Source: Hybos culiciformis
Lineage: Eukaryota; Arthropoda; Insecta; Diptera; Hybotidae
Reading direction: 5' to 3'
DNA length: 64,000 nt
Assembly: GCA_964007475.1 (NCBI GenBank)
Contig: OZ023273.1
Location: forward strand, 127,032,732 to 127,096,731
The position numbers were made by a program, and so were the translations under genes. The notes beneath the pieces were generated by a model, which was not told the origin of the DNA, did not search any database, and saw only the letters and a program-made list of their open reading frames with translations. Of the stretch, positions 28,401 through 36,350 are shown piece after piece (within the stretch, counting starts at the first letter, position 1; every line of letters starts with the position of its first letter).

Positions 28401-28695
28401 TCATCGAATATAAAAATAATAGTTTAAAAAATCTAAATCTTATTGGTATTAATTAATTAATTATAAAATTATTTAATAATTTTATTTATATATTTATATT
28501 CAGATTTTAGATAAAAGTTCAATTACCTGTTGAAAATATTACATTATCGTTTAATAATATACAATCGTTTAAGTTACCATTTAAATTCAATTTTCTCGAA
28601 GTTGCAGATGTAAGTGAAGTTATTGTTTCTTCTTCTTCAATATTTTCATAATGAATTTCTTCATTACCATTTAAAGTAAAACGATTTCCATTCAT
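4355..28695 (-). CDS. EML: EML-family microtubule-associated protein, 5' part of gene (partial)
   Basis: Gene-level entry. Seen: exons 6521-6769, 4891-5293 and 4355-4426 join through GT-AG introns with phases 1, 1 and 2 all matching, preceded by either of two first coding exons (8697-8757 or 28527-28695). Together they give about 261 or 297 codons. The core is a heptad segment containing RVLTQQDEIVCLRSTLADVLRRL-like residues split over the exon, the hallmark N-terminal trimerisation coiled coil of EML1-4, followed by a long Ser/Pro/Asn/His-rich basic linker. Known of the family: the coiled coil and basic linker bind microtubules, and a C-terminal HELP plus tandem WD40 (TAPE) domain binds tubulin. 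That C-terminal part is absent here and should lie beyond the left edge. Assignment rests on the coiled coil and layout; the subfamily (EML1, 2 or 4-like) is not resolved. Confidence 0.8.
4891..5293 (-). CDS. EML: EML exon encoding the Ser/Asn/His-rich linker
   Basis: Acceptor TTTTTCTAG at 5294-5295 and donor GCGAG|GTAAGT after 4891. It enters in phase 1 and leaves in phase 2, 403 bases. The product is low complexity: SPSPTNNSLSSN, then a basic WKLRKPLPRTPTHHPH segment, a SILRRHNVAAATLAHRKHH segment, serine runs, SPAPSPSPRPNS, an asparagine run, and finally GKRWNSTGDFGGGMGGNQLH. Many SP/TP pairs and basic residues suit a phosphoregulated microtubule-binding linker. The homopolymer runs are codon-mixed (AAT and AAC), so they are not just a fresh triplet expansion. 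Confidence 0.75.
6521..6769 (-). CDS. EML: EML exon encoding the N-terminal coiled coil
   Basis: Entered in phase 1 at acceptor TTTTTTCAG|ATGAAATGC and left in phase 1 at donor AGAC|GTGAGT. It encodes EMLESEKSSLAGRVHDLERR, then VLTQQDEIVCLRSTLADVLR, then a Ser/Thr/Pro-rich tail ending PSFNRR. Heptad spacing of L, V, L, I, L, L over about 45 residues fits a parallel coiled coil. The LRSTLADVLRRLN core strongly resembles the LKSALADVVRRLN stretch of EML proteins. The tail (GGRSAPSTPARTAPV) is a typical disordered, phosphorylatable linker with SP and TP sites. Confidence 0.85.
7098..7181. repeat. Near-perfect 84-nt hairpin
   Basis: The left arm starts TACCAAAATACCAAAAAATT. The right arm is its exact complement over 27 bases, then has a 7-base bulge, then a further ACTACGT/ACGTAGT stem. 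It lies in the EML intron between the proximal first exon and the coiled-coil exon. Confidence 0.9.
7540..7628 (+). mobile_element. Possible LINE 3' end with (AAAT)n tail
   Basis: A segment ending GCATTTGAAATAAATAAATA with about seven AAAT units resembles the 3' UTR and simple-repeat tail of insect non-LTR retrotransposons. No coding remnant is visible upstream, so this may be a short 5'-truncated copy. Recognition is by resemblance only. Confidence 0.35.
8697..8757 (-). CDS. EML: EML first coding exon, proximal alternative (isoform A)
   Basis: ATG at 8757, 20 codons (MDLNHANNDDDTMAGVYNAW) plus one base, ending at a strong donor GGA|GTAAGT. Splicing to the acceptor at 6769 creates an AAT codon then EMLESEK, in frame with the coiled coil. 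The short Asn/Asp-rich N-terminus is followed almost at once by the coiled coil. The minus-strand sequence just before the ATG is A-rich, a good translation context for insects. Exon calling rests on the donor quality, the phase match and a base composition clearly richer than the flanking DNA. Confidence 0.7.
11166..11315. repeat. 75-bp tandem duplication, two copies
   Basis: The block starting TGTTTCCGATTAAAATTATA at 11166 is repeated from 11241 with no visible difference. It makes an in-frame 25-residue repeat in one frame, but nothing else suggests coding. Confidence 0.95.
17777..17798. repeat. Poly(T) run
   Basis: An uninterrupted run of about 22 T, preceded by another T-rich stretch with one C. 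Confidence 0.9.
18429..18840 (+). pseudogene. 5'-truncated non-LTR retrotransposon, reverse-transcriptase C-terminus
   Basis: The frame ending at 18740 reads STSHPYFVKIPRCDRTSFGD, then SFSIRTSKMWNALPSKLFP, then LRRFKKSVNDYLL. This is the conserved region at the very C-terminus of Jockey/CR1/I-type ORF2 proteins (pattern HPY..IPRC..TSF..SF..RT...WN.LP...F.......FK..V..YL). It is followed by about 80 bases of 3' UTR and an A-rich (TAA)n tail at about 18815-18838, as expected for a LINE 3' end. Endonuclease and polymerase domains are missing, so this is a dead-on-arrival copy. The 5' border is not sharp. Confidence 0.8.
18857..18920. repeat. Compact 27-bp-stem hairpin next to the LINE tail
   Basis: The arm GGTATTGAAGGAACCTATGT pairs with ACATAGGTTCCTTTAATACC around a four-base GCAT loop, with the only deviations in the core stem being G-U compatible when read as plus-strand RNA. 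It begins within 20 bases of the LINE poly(TAA) tail. Confidence 0.85.
21514..21615 (-). other. Unassigned 33-codon minus-strand open frame
   Basis: The frame ILKQLIYDTINEKVLELRG followed by ASIETTD and a stop uses codons (GAC, ACC, ATC, AAC, GTG, CTC) much richer in C and G than the neighbourhood. It has no ATG start and begins after a stop, so it could be the last exon or the tail of a degraded gene or transposon. Not recognised. Confidence 0.25.
24580..24650 (+). mobile_element. tRNA-derived SINE remnant
   Basis: The stretch CTTGGTGTGTGCAGTGACGA continues through TTCGGTCGTGGATTCGATTC and CCATCTCGG, the layout of a tRNA-like head in insect SINEs. The B box (GGATTCGATTCCC) is clear at 24618-24630 and the A box is degraded. 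No aminoacyl-stem closure is seen, so it is not a working tRNA gene. Confidence 0.6.
25085..25240. repeat. AT dinucleotide-rich tracts
   Basis: An interrupted TA/ATA tract at about 25107-25145 and a pure (AT)11 tract at about 25211-25232. Confidence 0.9.
28527..28695 (-). CDS. EML: EML first coding exon, distal alternative (isoform B)
   Basis: Starts with ATG at 28695 and runs 56 codons plus one base to a donor CAG|GTAATT. The peptide starts MNGNRFTLNGNEE, has an acidic EEEE run near residues 20-23, and ends NVIFST. Its phase-1 end joins the acceptor at 6769 to make a GAT codon followed by EMLESEK, entering the coiled coil in frame. No domain is recognised in it, as expected for the variable N-termini of EML proteins. 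The exon has richer codon use than its surroundings and no in-frame stop. It could instead belong to another minus-strand gene, but no other phase-compatible acceptor was seen downstream. Confidence 0.6.
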
Positions 28696-28851
28696 ATTTC
28701 CTTTTCAAATCATTTAAATACTTTTCTTTAAAAAAAAAAAAATTGATTTTTTTTGGTAGTTAACTTCAATTAATATAAAAATAGATAAATTCATAAATTA
28801 TAAGATTTGTTGATAATAAAGTTAGTTTTTGAATCCAGTTTCATATTGAAT
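28696..28851 (-). other. Putative 5' UTR of the distal EML exon, with acceptor and short uORF
   Basis: On the minus strand a pyrimidine-rich acceptor ending in TTTACAG stands at 28852 and leads into 156 bases before the 28695 ATG. If used, the distal coding exon is not the first transcribed exon and another non-coding exon lies further right. The leader carries an upstream ATG (MKLDSKTNF...) with a 17-codon frame that ends before the main start. Inference from splice-site appearance only. Confidence 0.35.
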
Positions 28852-31800
28852 CTGTAAATAGAAAATAAAAAGAATAAATTAATTCAAAAATATTTAAAAA
28901 AAATTATATTATTTTAAAAACTTAATAGCTGTTTTTTTTTTTTAGAAAGTTTAGTAAGTTTTCAACAGTAAATTTTATCAAATTTCATACTATGTCTTCT
29001 TTTTAATTGATTTTTTTTGTTCAGTTTGATAAAAAGATGCGAATCTAAAAGAATTGTGAAAAATATGCTTAAACGTTAAAAACAGTTTTGGAATATTTCT
29101 TCAATAAACAAAAACATTTAAATGCAATCATCAATAAATGACTTTTTGCAAAATTGTTTTCAAATTTTGAACTTGAAATTCAAAATTTATCATCATTATA
29201 TTCTCGTTTCTAGGCGGAATTCTCTTTGACTACTAATATTATTTTCTAAATAAATATCTAATTAAAGAAAAAATTATGTTTAAGTAAGTACATAAGTATT
29301 GTAAATAAAGAACTTCTTAGTTTTAGAATAACTCTTTAGTTGCGCCGTAACCACTAAGTTTAGTAAAATTCACTAGAATTAGGTTTCAAGAATAGGACTG
29401 CATAATATGGTTGCGAACGTTGGGAACTTGCTAATGACAAGAAAGTTACATTTTTAATCGTAAAGAATCGACATCGGAATCTTAAGAAATTCAAAACTAT
29501 TCATCCATATTTTGGTATAACAATATAATTACGCCAGTACTGAAATACCTAAAACATTGCGCCCCTGAATTAAAATTATTAAGTTAATAGAAGTAAAATT
29601 GGTTAAAGCTTGATATGCATAAAGAAAAAGCCGGAAAAAGTACATTTTATTTTATTTTCCCTACCTTACGTATTTGGAATGAAATACAACTTATGAATTT
29701 TTAATACTTTCAACTTTTTTTGTTAATGCAAAAAATTTTCATAATACCTATATACAACTTATACTTTAATTGAGCTATTGTATAATGGGTGAATTAAAAT
29801 TTTTAAATTAGCATTAAAAAGAATTTGCAATGTTTACATTGTTTATAAATTATTCAAATTATTAATTTCTTTATATTTGAATGCAGAATAAGTATACTTA
29901 AAATAATTATGCAGTCATGATATTTCGAAGGCGAAAGTTTTTTAATTCAGCATTTTATAACGAATCCTAATTTTAATTAAATTAGTTATTTACATTTTTT
30001 ATTTTATTTTTTTTAATTTCATTCTTATAAAAAGCTTCATTGAAAAATATCTGTCACAGTCAATAAAAATTAAAATTATAAGCGAACTAGAAATTTTATT
30101 ATTAATAACGAAAGGTGTGCAAATTGTATGTGTGTAAATAATTGTCTGTAATTTTTAATGTGTCTAAAAGGGGATAGAAGGATGATTTTAATCATGAGAT
30201 AATAAGTCAAAATCAAATACACTTAAATTAGTACCAAAATAAATTATAAATAATTAACTTATAATAATGATAAAGAATCCATTTAATTTTATATGAGCCA
30301 TTACTTTAGCTATACAAATTTATTTAATTGCTTTACGCGACTTTACCTAATTGTTTTCTTTACGCAATCGAGTAAGACCGAAAGAGAAAATTTCTTCATT
30401 ACACTTAAGTATAGGCCACACTTTCAAAAGAATTTATTTCATCCCAAACATCAAGAGAAACAAATTCACTTTTTTTTTAAGATATGATGCAAAGTTGAAA
30501 TTAACATTATTTGACATAAAATTAATAAATCTACAGTGATCTATCTAATTAAAAAATTGAATCTTCTTTTTGAGAAATAATAGTGGAATCAATAGTGGAA
30601 AATCTTAATAAAGCTTTAAATCGCGGTTTAAATATATTACCAAGATTACAAAAAAAAAAAAATTTTGGATTTTTAATCAGTTTTTGTCTCGATAAAACAA
30701 AAAAAGATTCTTAAAAAAACCAACTTTAGATACTTACTTTATATGAAAATGACCAAATAAAAATTTAATATTTTAATAAGAAAAAGCCAAATATTTTCAC
30801 AGTTTAATAATTTTACAATTGAAGGTTTCCATTACCCATTTCTAGTCCAACATAGTATAGTATTATATTTAACTTTTACATAAATGCTCAGTGTTCAAAT
30901 ATTCGAAAAATTATTATTAAAATCATATAACAACAGACATTATTAATTCAGATAATTTTCTATTTTCATTTCGTGATCTAAAAAATTTATCTGAGATATA
31001 ATTAAATATTTTTTTTAAGATTATAATAATTTTTTTTTTGTATAAGTATATATAGAAAAATCAACTTATCTATTCAATTTTTAAACTATCATTATTTGTT
31101 TATAATAATCAACTTTCATTTTCTAAATCAGAAATAGATACTTTAATAATTTAAAAATGTTAAAATAGAAAACAAATTAAAAAAAAAAACCTAAAGTAAA
31201 TCATTACCAAAAAAAAAAAAATAATAAACTTTCCTATTTTCTAACTTAAAATTACATTTTGCAGATACATTACAATTATATGCCCATTTTAATAGAAAAC
31301 TTTATTTATTATCATCATGACTTAAAATTCGACCTTTAACTTCAGTCGAATGTGTTTTTTGTTAGAAAAGAAATATTTATAGGTTAATGACATTTTTGTA
31401 GGAAAATTTTTGATTTGAAATGCTAAGAAAATATTTCTTTTAGATATTATTATTATTATTAATTATTACTATAATAATCATAAATTAAATTTCTAACAAG
31501 TCCTTCTGTGTGACGACGAACCTAAAGAAACAGTAATTATAATATAATTTTAATTTAATTTCTGAAAAATTTAATACACCCAAGACCCAACAAATTTCTT
31601 ATTCTCTTAAGTTAATTTTTAATTTTCCTCCAGAGTTGTTTGTGCCACATAGCCGTATATTATATTTTATTACATACATATTTATTTATGGTTATTAATT
31701 AGGTTTCTATTTTGAATTTGTGGAATTGGTCTTAAATGATAAAAAATTAAGTTATCAATCCGACTTTTCGTCACAATTTGTTTCTTGTTAAATTCGTCGA

Positions 31801-32650
31801 TTAAGTAGTACATGATCGATCCTAATCGAGACCACAGACATCAAGTTAAAAGTATAAATTTATGATATGAAAAGGATGCCGACCTGTGCGCAATGTTATT
31901 GATTACCATTCCTAAGTACTTCAAGAAATATTTAAAATACATATTATTACTAATTAATTAACTTTTTGAATTATTTATGTTGTTTTTCGAAACTGCAGAA
32001 TATTGTTGGTGAACAAAAAAAATTATTTACAAAATTTTCATTTAGATAAATTTATTGATGAAAATATTACACTAAAAAATTTGTACTGCATAATTATAAT
32101 AAAAAATTAGAACGTTATTACATTGAAACGTTGAAAAAAAAACTTATATTTGCATAAAACTATTTCCAGATCATTGTACCCTTTCCTTTTCTTTGTTTTT
32201 CCTTTTTTATAAAAATGTGCGCCATATACATATATAAACGTAGGAATATTAAATGAAAATTTGCAAAATTCTTTAATATTATACTTATTATATAGTGTGT
32301 GTAGATATATTATTTTTGTAATACCTAGGGATAGAATTTTTAAGTTTTTTTTTTACCTATTTGACATCGTAGGTATTTAGTTGTTTATATGTTTTCGCAT
32401 AAATAAGAATTCATTGAAATCATTTATTAAAATGTAGGAACGTTTTCGAATTGGAACTTAAGTTGTGTGTAATTTCATCAACCCTTTTTTATTTTAACTA
32501 TGTTATTCTTAAGATTTCATTCATTTATTTAACATTACATTTTTTTTAAATTTCAGTCAAAGTCATAGCATTGATTAAGAATATACGAAAAGTAAAACGA
32601 AATATGTTGATAATTATCATGTATTTTATTTAATTTTACTAATTTTACAG
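28852..32650. other. Non-coding AT-rich interval
   Basis: No gene supported. If the EML 5' UTR acceptor at 28852 is real, part of this is intron of that gene and should contain its first exon. Confidence 0.4.
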
Positions 32651-32712
32651 CCTAATTCAAATGGTTCATAACATAAAAATCCTATCCCTAGTTTTAATAC
32701 TTACAAAAGTTG
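32651..32712 (+). CDS. Candidate signal-peptide exon of a secreted or membrane protein
   Basis: Seen: the acceptor ACTAATTTTACAG, ten bases, then ATG at 32661 encoding MVHNIKILSLVLILTKVG, ending in phase 1 at the strong donor GTTG|GTAAGT. The peptide has a basic residue followed by a hydrophobic core (ILSLVLIL), a compact signal peptide. Phase-1 introns just after signal peptides are common in genes for extracellular proteins. No downstream exon was identified, so the gene's identity is unknown; its next exon may be far to the right. In AT-rich DNA a chance hydrophobic frame is possible, and the support is the pair of good splice sites. Confidence 0.4.
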
Positions 32713-33751
32713 GTAAGTACATTTTACATTTAGTATAAACATAGCTAAACTTTGTTTCTTTTTCAGCCAAAAGCTATAGAAACTTTATTTAAAAATATTA
32801 TCAAAAAAAAGGTACAAAAAAAAATATGCCTTTACCACACACAATAAATATATAGTTACATATTTTTTTATACATATATTTTTATTTTTCATTAAAAAAA
32901 AATCAAAACTCTATGAATGGCAAAATCTTAAAAAACGTTTTAGTAGGTTAGCTATAAGGTAGAAATATCTAATTAAAATTATATTTTTATAAACGACAAA
33001 ATCTACGGTTTAAATAATAATGTTTTCATATGTCTCATATGATTTTTATTGACACGGACAAATTTAAATTCTAGAAGACTACTACTAAAATAATAATACT
33101 TATCTTAATTTAATTGAATTATTTTTTATACTAACTTCAATTTCATGTCAACATTTCATTTATTTCACCTATATTTTTACATATATATAAACTTAATTAG
33201 ATCTTAAATTATTTACATAATCACATTAACGTATTGTCAAGGATCGAAAATAAAAGTTGACCTAATCTTAATAAATCCTTGATAATAAGACAATCCATGA
33301 CAATAAAACTATGAATGAAACATTGACGTTAACTTGGCATTTTTTTTTGTCAGTTATCCTATGTATAGTTAATTACCAATACATTATTAAAAAAAAAAAT
33401 TAATTCAATGTTAGATAAGGTTTGCGCGGTAATTTCTTCTGCCTAACATAAACTCATCCCTCAACGACTTAATTCAGTTTCTAAGTAAAAATTTTAATAT
33501 AAAAATTTATGTTAATTTATGTACTGAGCACCAACCAACAGAAAATTTTTAATTTTTAACACCAATTGTATCTTGTTATAAATTGGTAATATTTAAAATA
33601 GTTCAACTTGGAAAAATCTTTTGGTACGTGTATTTAATTTAAAATAAAGCGCCATTCCCAGACAAAAGTTTAACCACAAAAAAAATTTTTTTTTTTCTTC
33701 TAAAACACCAAAGAAATGACTTTTATGTTTCGTCATGTATTATAAGACTTG

Positions 33752-33759
33752 TTTGCAAA
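33752..33759. repeat. Left 8-bp target-site duplication of hAT element
   Basis: TTTGCAAA, identical to 36766-36773. The site is itself a palindrome. Confidence 0.9.
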
Positions 33760-33950
33760 TAGGGATTGCACATTCGAAATTCGAAATTCGAGAATTCCGG
33801 AATTCGTTTTCATAAATATAGTTTCTTGTTCCGAAAATTTCCCAGCGAATTCCGAAACTAAAATTTATTTTTTCGTGCTCTCTCCAACTTTTCAATAATG
33901 TTTTCGTTTCTGTACATATTAATATTCTACATTCTAATTCTATAAAAATT

Positions 33951-34161
33951 AAATCTGAAATGAAATTCTTTGAAGAGAACGGCTTTCGTGGCAAAATATT
34001 AGAGTCCGCCTACTCATTTTTGATTTTGATTCCGCCATCGAGCGTGGAGTCTGAGCGAGCTTTCTCAATTGCAGGTAACTTTTGCACTAAAGTTCGTTCG
34101 AGACGCAGCTTTAAATGATCTCTGCTTCCTCGAAGCATATTTTAGGCAAATAAAACAATAA
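33951..34161 (+). pseudogene. hAT transposase C-terminal (dimerisation) fragment, frameshifted
   Basis: The frame from 33951 reads KSEMKFFEENGFRGKILESA, then YSFLILIPPSSVESERAFSI, then AGNFCTKVRSRRSFK and a TGA at 34116. The IPPSSVESERAFSIAGN block is the signature of the hATC dimerisation region, which is essential for hAT transposase oligomerisation. After the stop, the next frame continues with DLCFLEAYFRQIKQ and a TAA at 34159, matching the usual end of these proteins, so one indel has broken the end. The N-terminal zinc finger and the DDE catalytic core are absent. It cannot encode a working transposase. Confidence 0.88.
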
Positions 34162-34392
34162 TTTATATTTTTTATTATTAAATGATATGCCAAATTAGAA
34201 TGTTTCTGTACAATAATTTTATGTTTATATTTCGTTTTAAATAATATAGTTTTAACTATTATTGTTAAGTAATAATTGAATTTGGTATGTTCCATTTTTA
34301 TTTTTAAAAAAAGTATTTTTAGTCAATAAATAACAATGAATTATCTCAAATAAGTTATTTTTATTATTTGTATAGACCATAGGAACTAGAAT

Positions 34393-34413
34393 TATATATA
34401 TATATATATATAT
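34393..34413. repeat. (AT)n tract
   Basis: About ten AT units inside the hAT element, left of the P-like gene. Confidence 0.9.
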
Positions 34414-34572
34414 GGAAAAACACTTCTAGGAAAAATGTATTGAAATTGTTGTTGTGAATGAAAAAAAAAAAAACTAAAAAAATTTTTTTTTATTTGTCTA
34501 GAAAGGGTATATGTAAGCTTCAATTTATTAAAATACACAGCCGACTATGTTATTTAATTGCTTACAATTAAT

Positions 34573-34614
34573 GACTCGCTCATCGCGCCGTTCTTCGCGC
34601 CGCGCCAGCCGCAG
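34573..34614. promoter_or_regulatory. CpG-dense patch upstream of the P-like gene
   Basis: Nine CpG dinucleotides in about 42 bases, including TCGCGCCG followed six bases on by TCGCGCCG and CGCGCC, in DNA that is otherwise extremely AT-rich. It stands about 170 bases before the THAP start codon, so a promoter or transposase-binding role is possible, but this is inference. Confidence 0.35.
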
Positions 34615-34785
34615 AAAATATGGCTCTCGTTATTTTTTAATGTTATTTGAACATAACGGTAAATAAATCATGGAAATCTAAATTTCTAAGTCAAAAAAAA
34701 GATTGAATTGATTAATATAAAATTTAAATAATTTAAAAGTTTATGAAAATATTTTAAAGTGGAAAAAGTTGTGTAAAAAATAATA

Positions 34786-34853
34786 ATGAAGACGTGTATC
34801 ATCATTGGTTGTAAATCAAATAGCACCAAAATGGAAAACATATCATTTCATAG
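34786..34853 (+). CDS. P-like gene exon 1: start of THAP domain
   Basis: MKTCIIIGCKSNSTKMENIS then FH, ending in phase 2 at donor ATAG|GTAAGT. It carries the first zinc ligand pair (Cys4 and Cys9) with the usual four-residue spacing. Confidence 0.8.
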
Positions 34854-34904
34854 GTAAGTAAAAGAAATTTAATACTAAAGTGTTATAAAACTAAATAATT
34901 ACAG

Positions 34905-35118
34905 CTTCCCAAGTAAGAAAAATTTTTTTGAAAAGTGGATATGGGCTACTAAGAATCGTTTAAAGACCTTAGTGAGTTATGAAGAAAGGGGAAATAAAGT
35001 AATGTGCTCATTACATTTTGAAAATGAAAATTATTTTAATAGTGTCCCGAAAGGAAAAACATCGAGAAAAAACTTCCAATTACGACCTAACTCAGTACCG
35101 ACTTTGTTTAAGCCTTTG
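34905..35118 (+). CDS. P-like gene exon 2: rest of THAP domain
   Basis: Encodes (S)FPSKKNFFEKWIWATKNR, then the CSLHF zinc-ligand pair (C-x2-H), the FENENYF segment and NSVPTLF, the canonical THAP end motif. Ends in phase 0 at the donor GTAAGC. Confidence 0.85.
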
Positions 35119-35184
35119 GTAAGCCTTTACATTACGTGATTTGTTTTTCATACTCTTCGGAACAATAATTGTAAAAAATTTAAG

Positions 35185-35300
35185 GTACATTTGAATGATC
35201 ATGATTATTGTGAGCAACAATTACCGCATCCTTCAAAAAGACGTCGTTCTTCGATGATTCTCAAATCGTTGCAATAGAAGAAGAAATAGTTGCTGATCAG
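35185..35300 (+). pseudogene. P-like gene exon 3, carries the frameshift
   Basis: Enters in phase 0 with VHLNDHDYCEQQLPHPSKRR, a nuclear-localisation-like basic end. It is 116 bases long, one short of keeping phase 0. The downstream frame (SQIVAIEEEIVADQ) is acidic and matches the next exon, so the indel lies near 35245-35255. Confidence 0.75.
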
Positions 35301-35354
35301 GTATGAAAAAAAAATGCGTCATTCACATATTAATGAATTTGAAACTAATTCCAG

Positions 35355-35420
35355 TCTACTGTGGCAGTTGAAGTTCAATATCCAGAATTTGAAAAATATG
35401 TTGATAAAAACATATTATTG
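35355..35420 (+). CDS. P-like gene exon 4
   Basis: 66 bases in phase 0: STVAVEVQYPEFEKYVDKNI then LL, ending at the donor TTG|GTAATT. Acceptor AATTCCAG. Confidence 0.65.
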
Positions 35421-35474
35421 GTAATTTATAAAAACTAAAGTTAAAATATTTTATTAGTTTAATCTTTTTTAAAG

Positions 35475-35654
35475 TTAAAAATTACAAAACGAAAATTAAT
35501 GGCCAAAAATCACCTAATTGCTAAATTGAATTCAAAAATAAATGCTCTTAAAGTAAAACTAAATAGAAAGGAATCTTTGATTAATAACCTCAATAACGAA
35601 ATCAAAGAGAGTTTATCAAAAGAAAATATTTCCTACGTAGCGAATGAAGACGAG
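35475..35654 (+). CDS. P-like gene exon 5: coiled coil
   Basis: 180 bases in phase 0. Leucine-heptad segment LIAKLNSKINALKVKLNRKE, then SLINNLNNEIKESL, as in the dimerisation coiled coil that follows the THAP domain in P-type transposases. Confidence 0.75.
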
Positions 35655-35715
35655 GTAAAATAAATGTAGTTTTGATAATTTCTGACAAGCCAGCCGTATT
35701 ATTTATTATTTTTAG

Positions 35716-36273
35716 GATATCATTACTCTTATTAAAAAAGGCAAAATTAAAAATCTATATCCAGAAAAAGTAAGAGCTTTCGCACTTACTGTTCATTACC
35801 ATAGCCCAGCTGCATATAGATATATAAGAAAAGCTTTCAACGACATCTTCCCGGCGGTTACAACGATCCAAAATTGGTACAGTAGTGTTAATGGTTCCCC
35901 AGGTCTTAATCCAGATTGTAAAGACGCTTTAGTAGAACTTCAAAAAAATTTACTTTCAAAAGGAAAACGCTTGAAAGCTAATTTAATCATGGACGAAATC
36001 AAAATTAAAAAGCATTCACTGTATATGAAACACCAAGGACAATTTTCGGGATTAGTGAATTATGGATGTTGCCTTCCCGAATTATTAAATGCGCCATTAA
36101 CCACGGATGCGCTAGTTTATTTTTTGAATCATAAATCATTAGTTATCAAAGACTTTATTAAAATTTATACGAATTTAAAATTATTTAATGAAGCTAAAAT
36201 AAAAAATATTGAACTTCATAAAAATGATTCAAGACATCGTTATTTGAAGATGTCTCATTTCAAAAACGAATAA
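35716..36273 (+). CDS. P-like gene exon 6: truncated catalytic region and stop
   Basis: 186 codons including the stop. Landmarks: YHSPAAYRYIRKAFNDIFP, TIQNWYSSVNGSPGLNPD, NLIMDEIKIKKHSLY (first catalytic Asp of the RNase H-like fold), then FSGLVNYG. After this point the expected GTP-binding insertion and the other acidic residues are absent, and an unfamiliar Leu/Lys-rich tail leads to the stop. Confidence 0.8.
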   Translation, partial: DIITLIKKGKIKNLYPEKVRAFALTVHYHSPAAYRYIRKAFNDIFPAVTTIQNWYSSVNGSPGLNPDCKDALVELQKNLLSKGKRLKANLIMDEIKIKKHSLYMKHQGQFSGLVNYGCCLPELLNAPLTTDALVYFLNHKSLVIKDFIKIYTNLKLFNEAKIKNIELHKNDSRHRYLKMSHFKNE

Positions 36274-36301
36274 TGTTAGATTTTTGTTCGTAAAAAAAAA
36301 A

Positions 36302-36350
36302 ATATATATATATATATACATATATAAACATATATATATATATATATATA
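36302..36350. repeat. (TA)n tract downstream of the P-like gene
   Basis: Interrupted TA repeats directly after the coding end, inside the hAT element. Confidence 0.9.

Larger units (their letters stand above)
8758..28526. other. Non-coding stretch of about 20 kb between the two EML first exons
   Basis: AT-rich DNA that would be intron 1 of the long EML isoform. It holds the LINE 3' fragment at 18.4-18.8 kb, a hairpin at 18.86 kb, a SINE remnant at 24.6 kb, a 75-bp tandem duplication at 11.2 kb, and dinucleotide and homopolymer tracts. No convincing additional exon was identified. Confidence 0.5.
34786..36273 (+). pseudogene. THAP-domain P-element-type transposase, internally deleted, one frameshift
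   Basis: Gene-level entry. Six exons with canonical introns of 51-66 bases: 34786-34853, 34905-35118, 35185-35300, 35355-35420, 35475-35654 and 35716-36273. Order of parts: THAP zinc finger (C-x4-C, invariant W, C-x2-H, terminal SVPTLF), a Lys/Arg-rich stretch, a coiled coil, then a P-transposase domain (YSSVNGSPG, and LIMDEIKIKK with the first catalytic Asp). The GTPase-like insertion and the remaining catalytic residues are missing, and the protein ends soon after GLVNYG. Exon 35185-35300 is one base out of frame, causing a TAG at 35275, so the unedited product would be about 124 residues with only the THAP domain. Known: P transposases cut and paste DNA, and deleted forms such as KP act as repressors. 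Confidence 0.85.

Noticed and set aside
33740..33994. Minus-strand 84-codon frame at the hAT left end
   Set aside because: Antisense to the hAT terminal repeats and transposase fragment.
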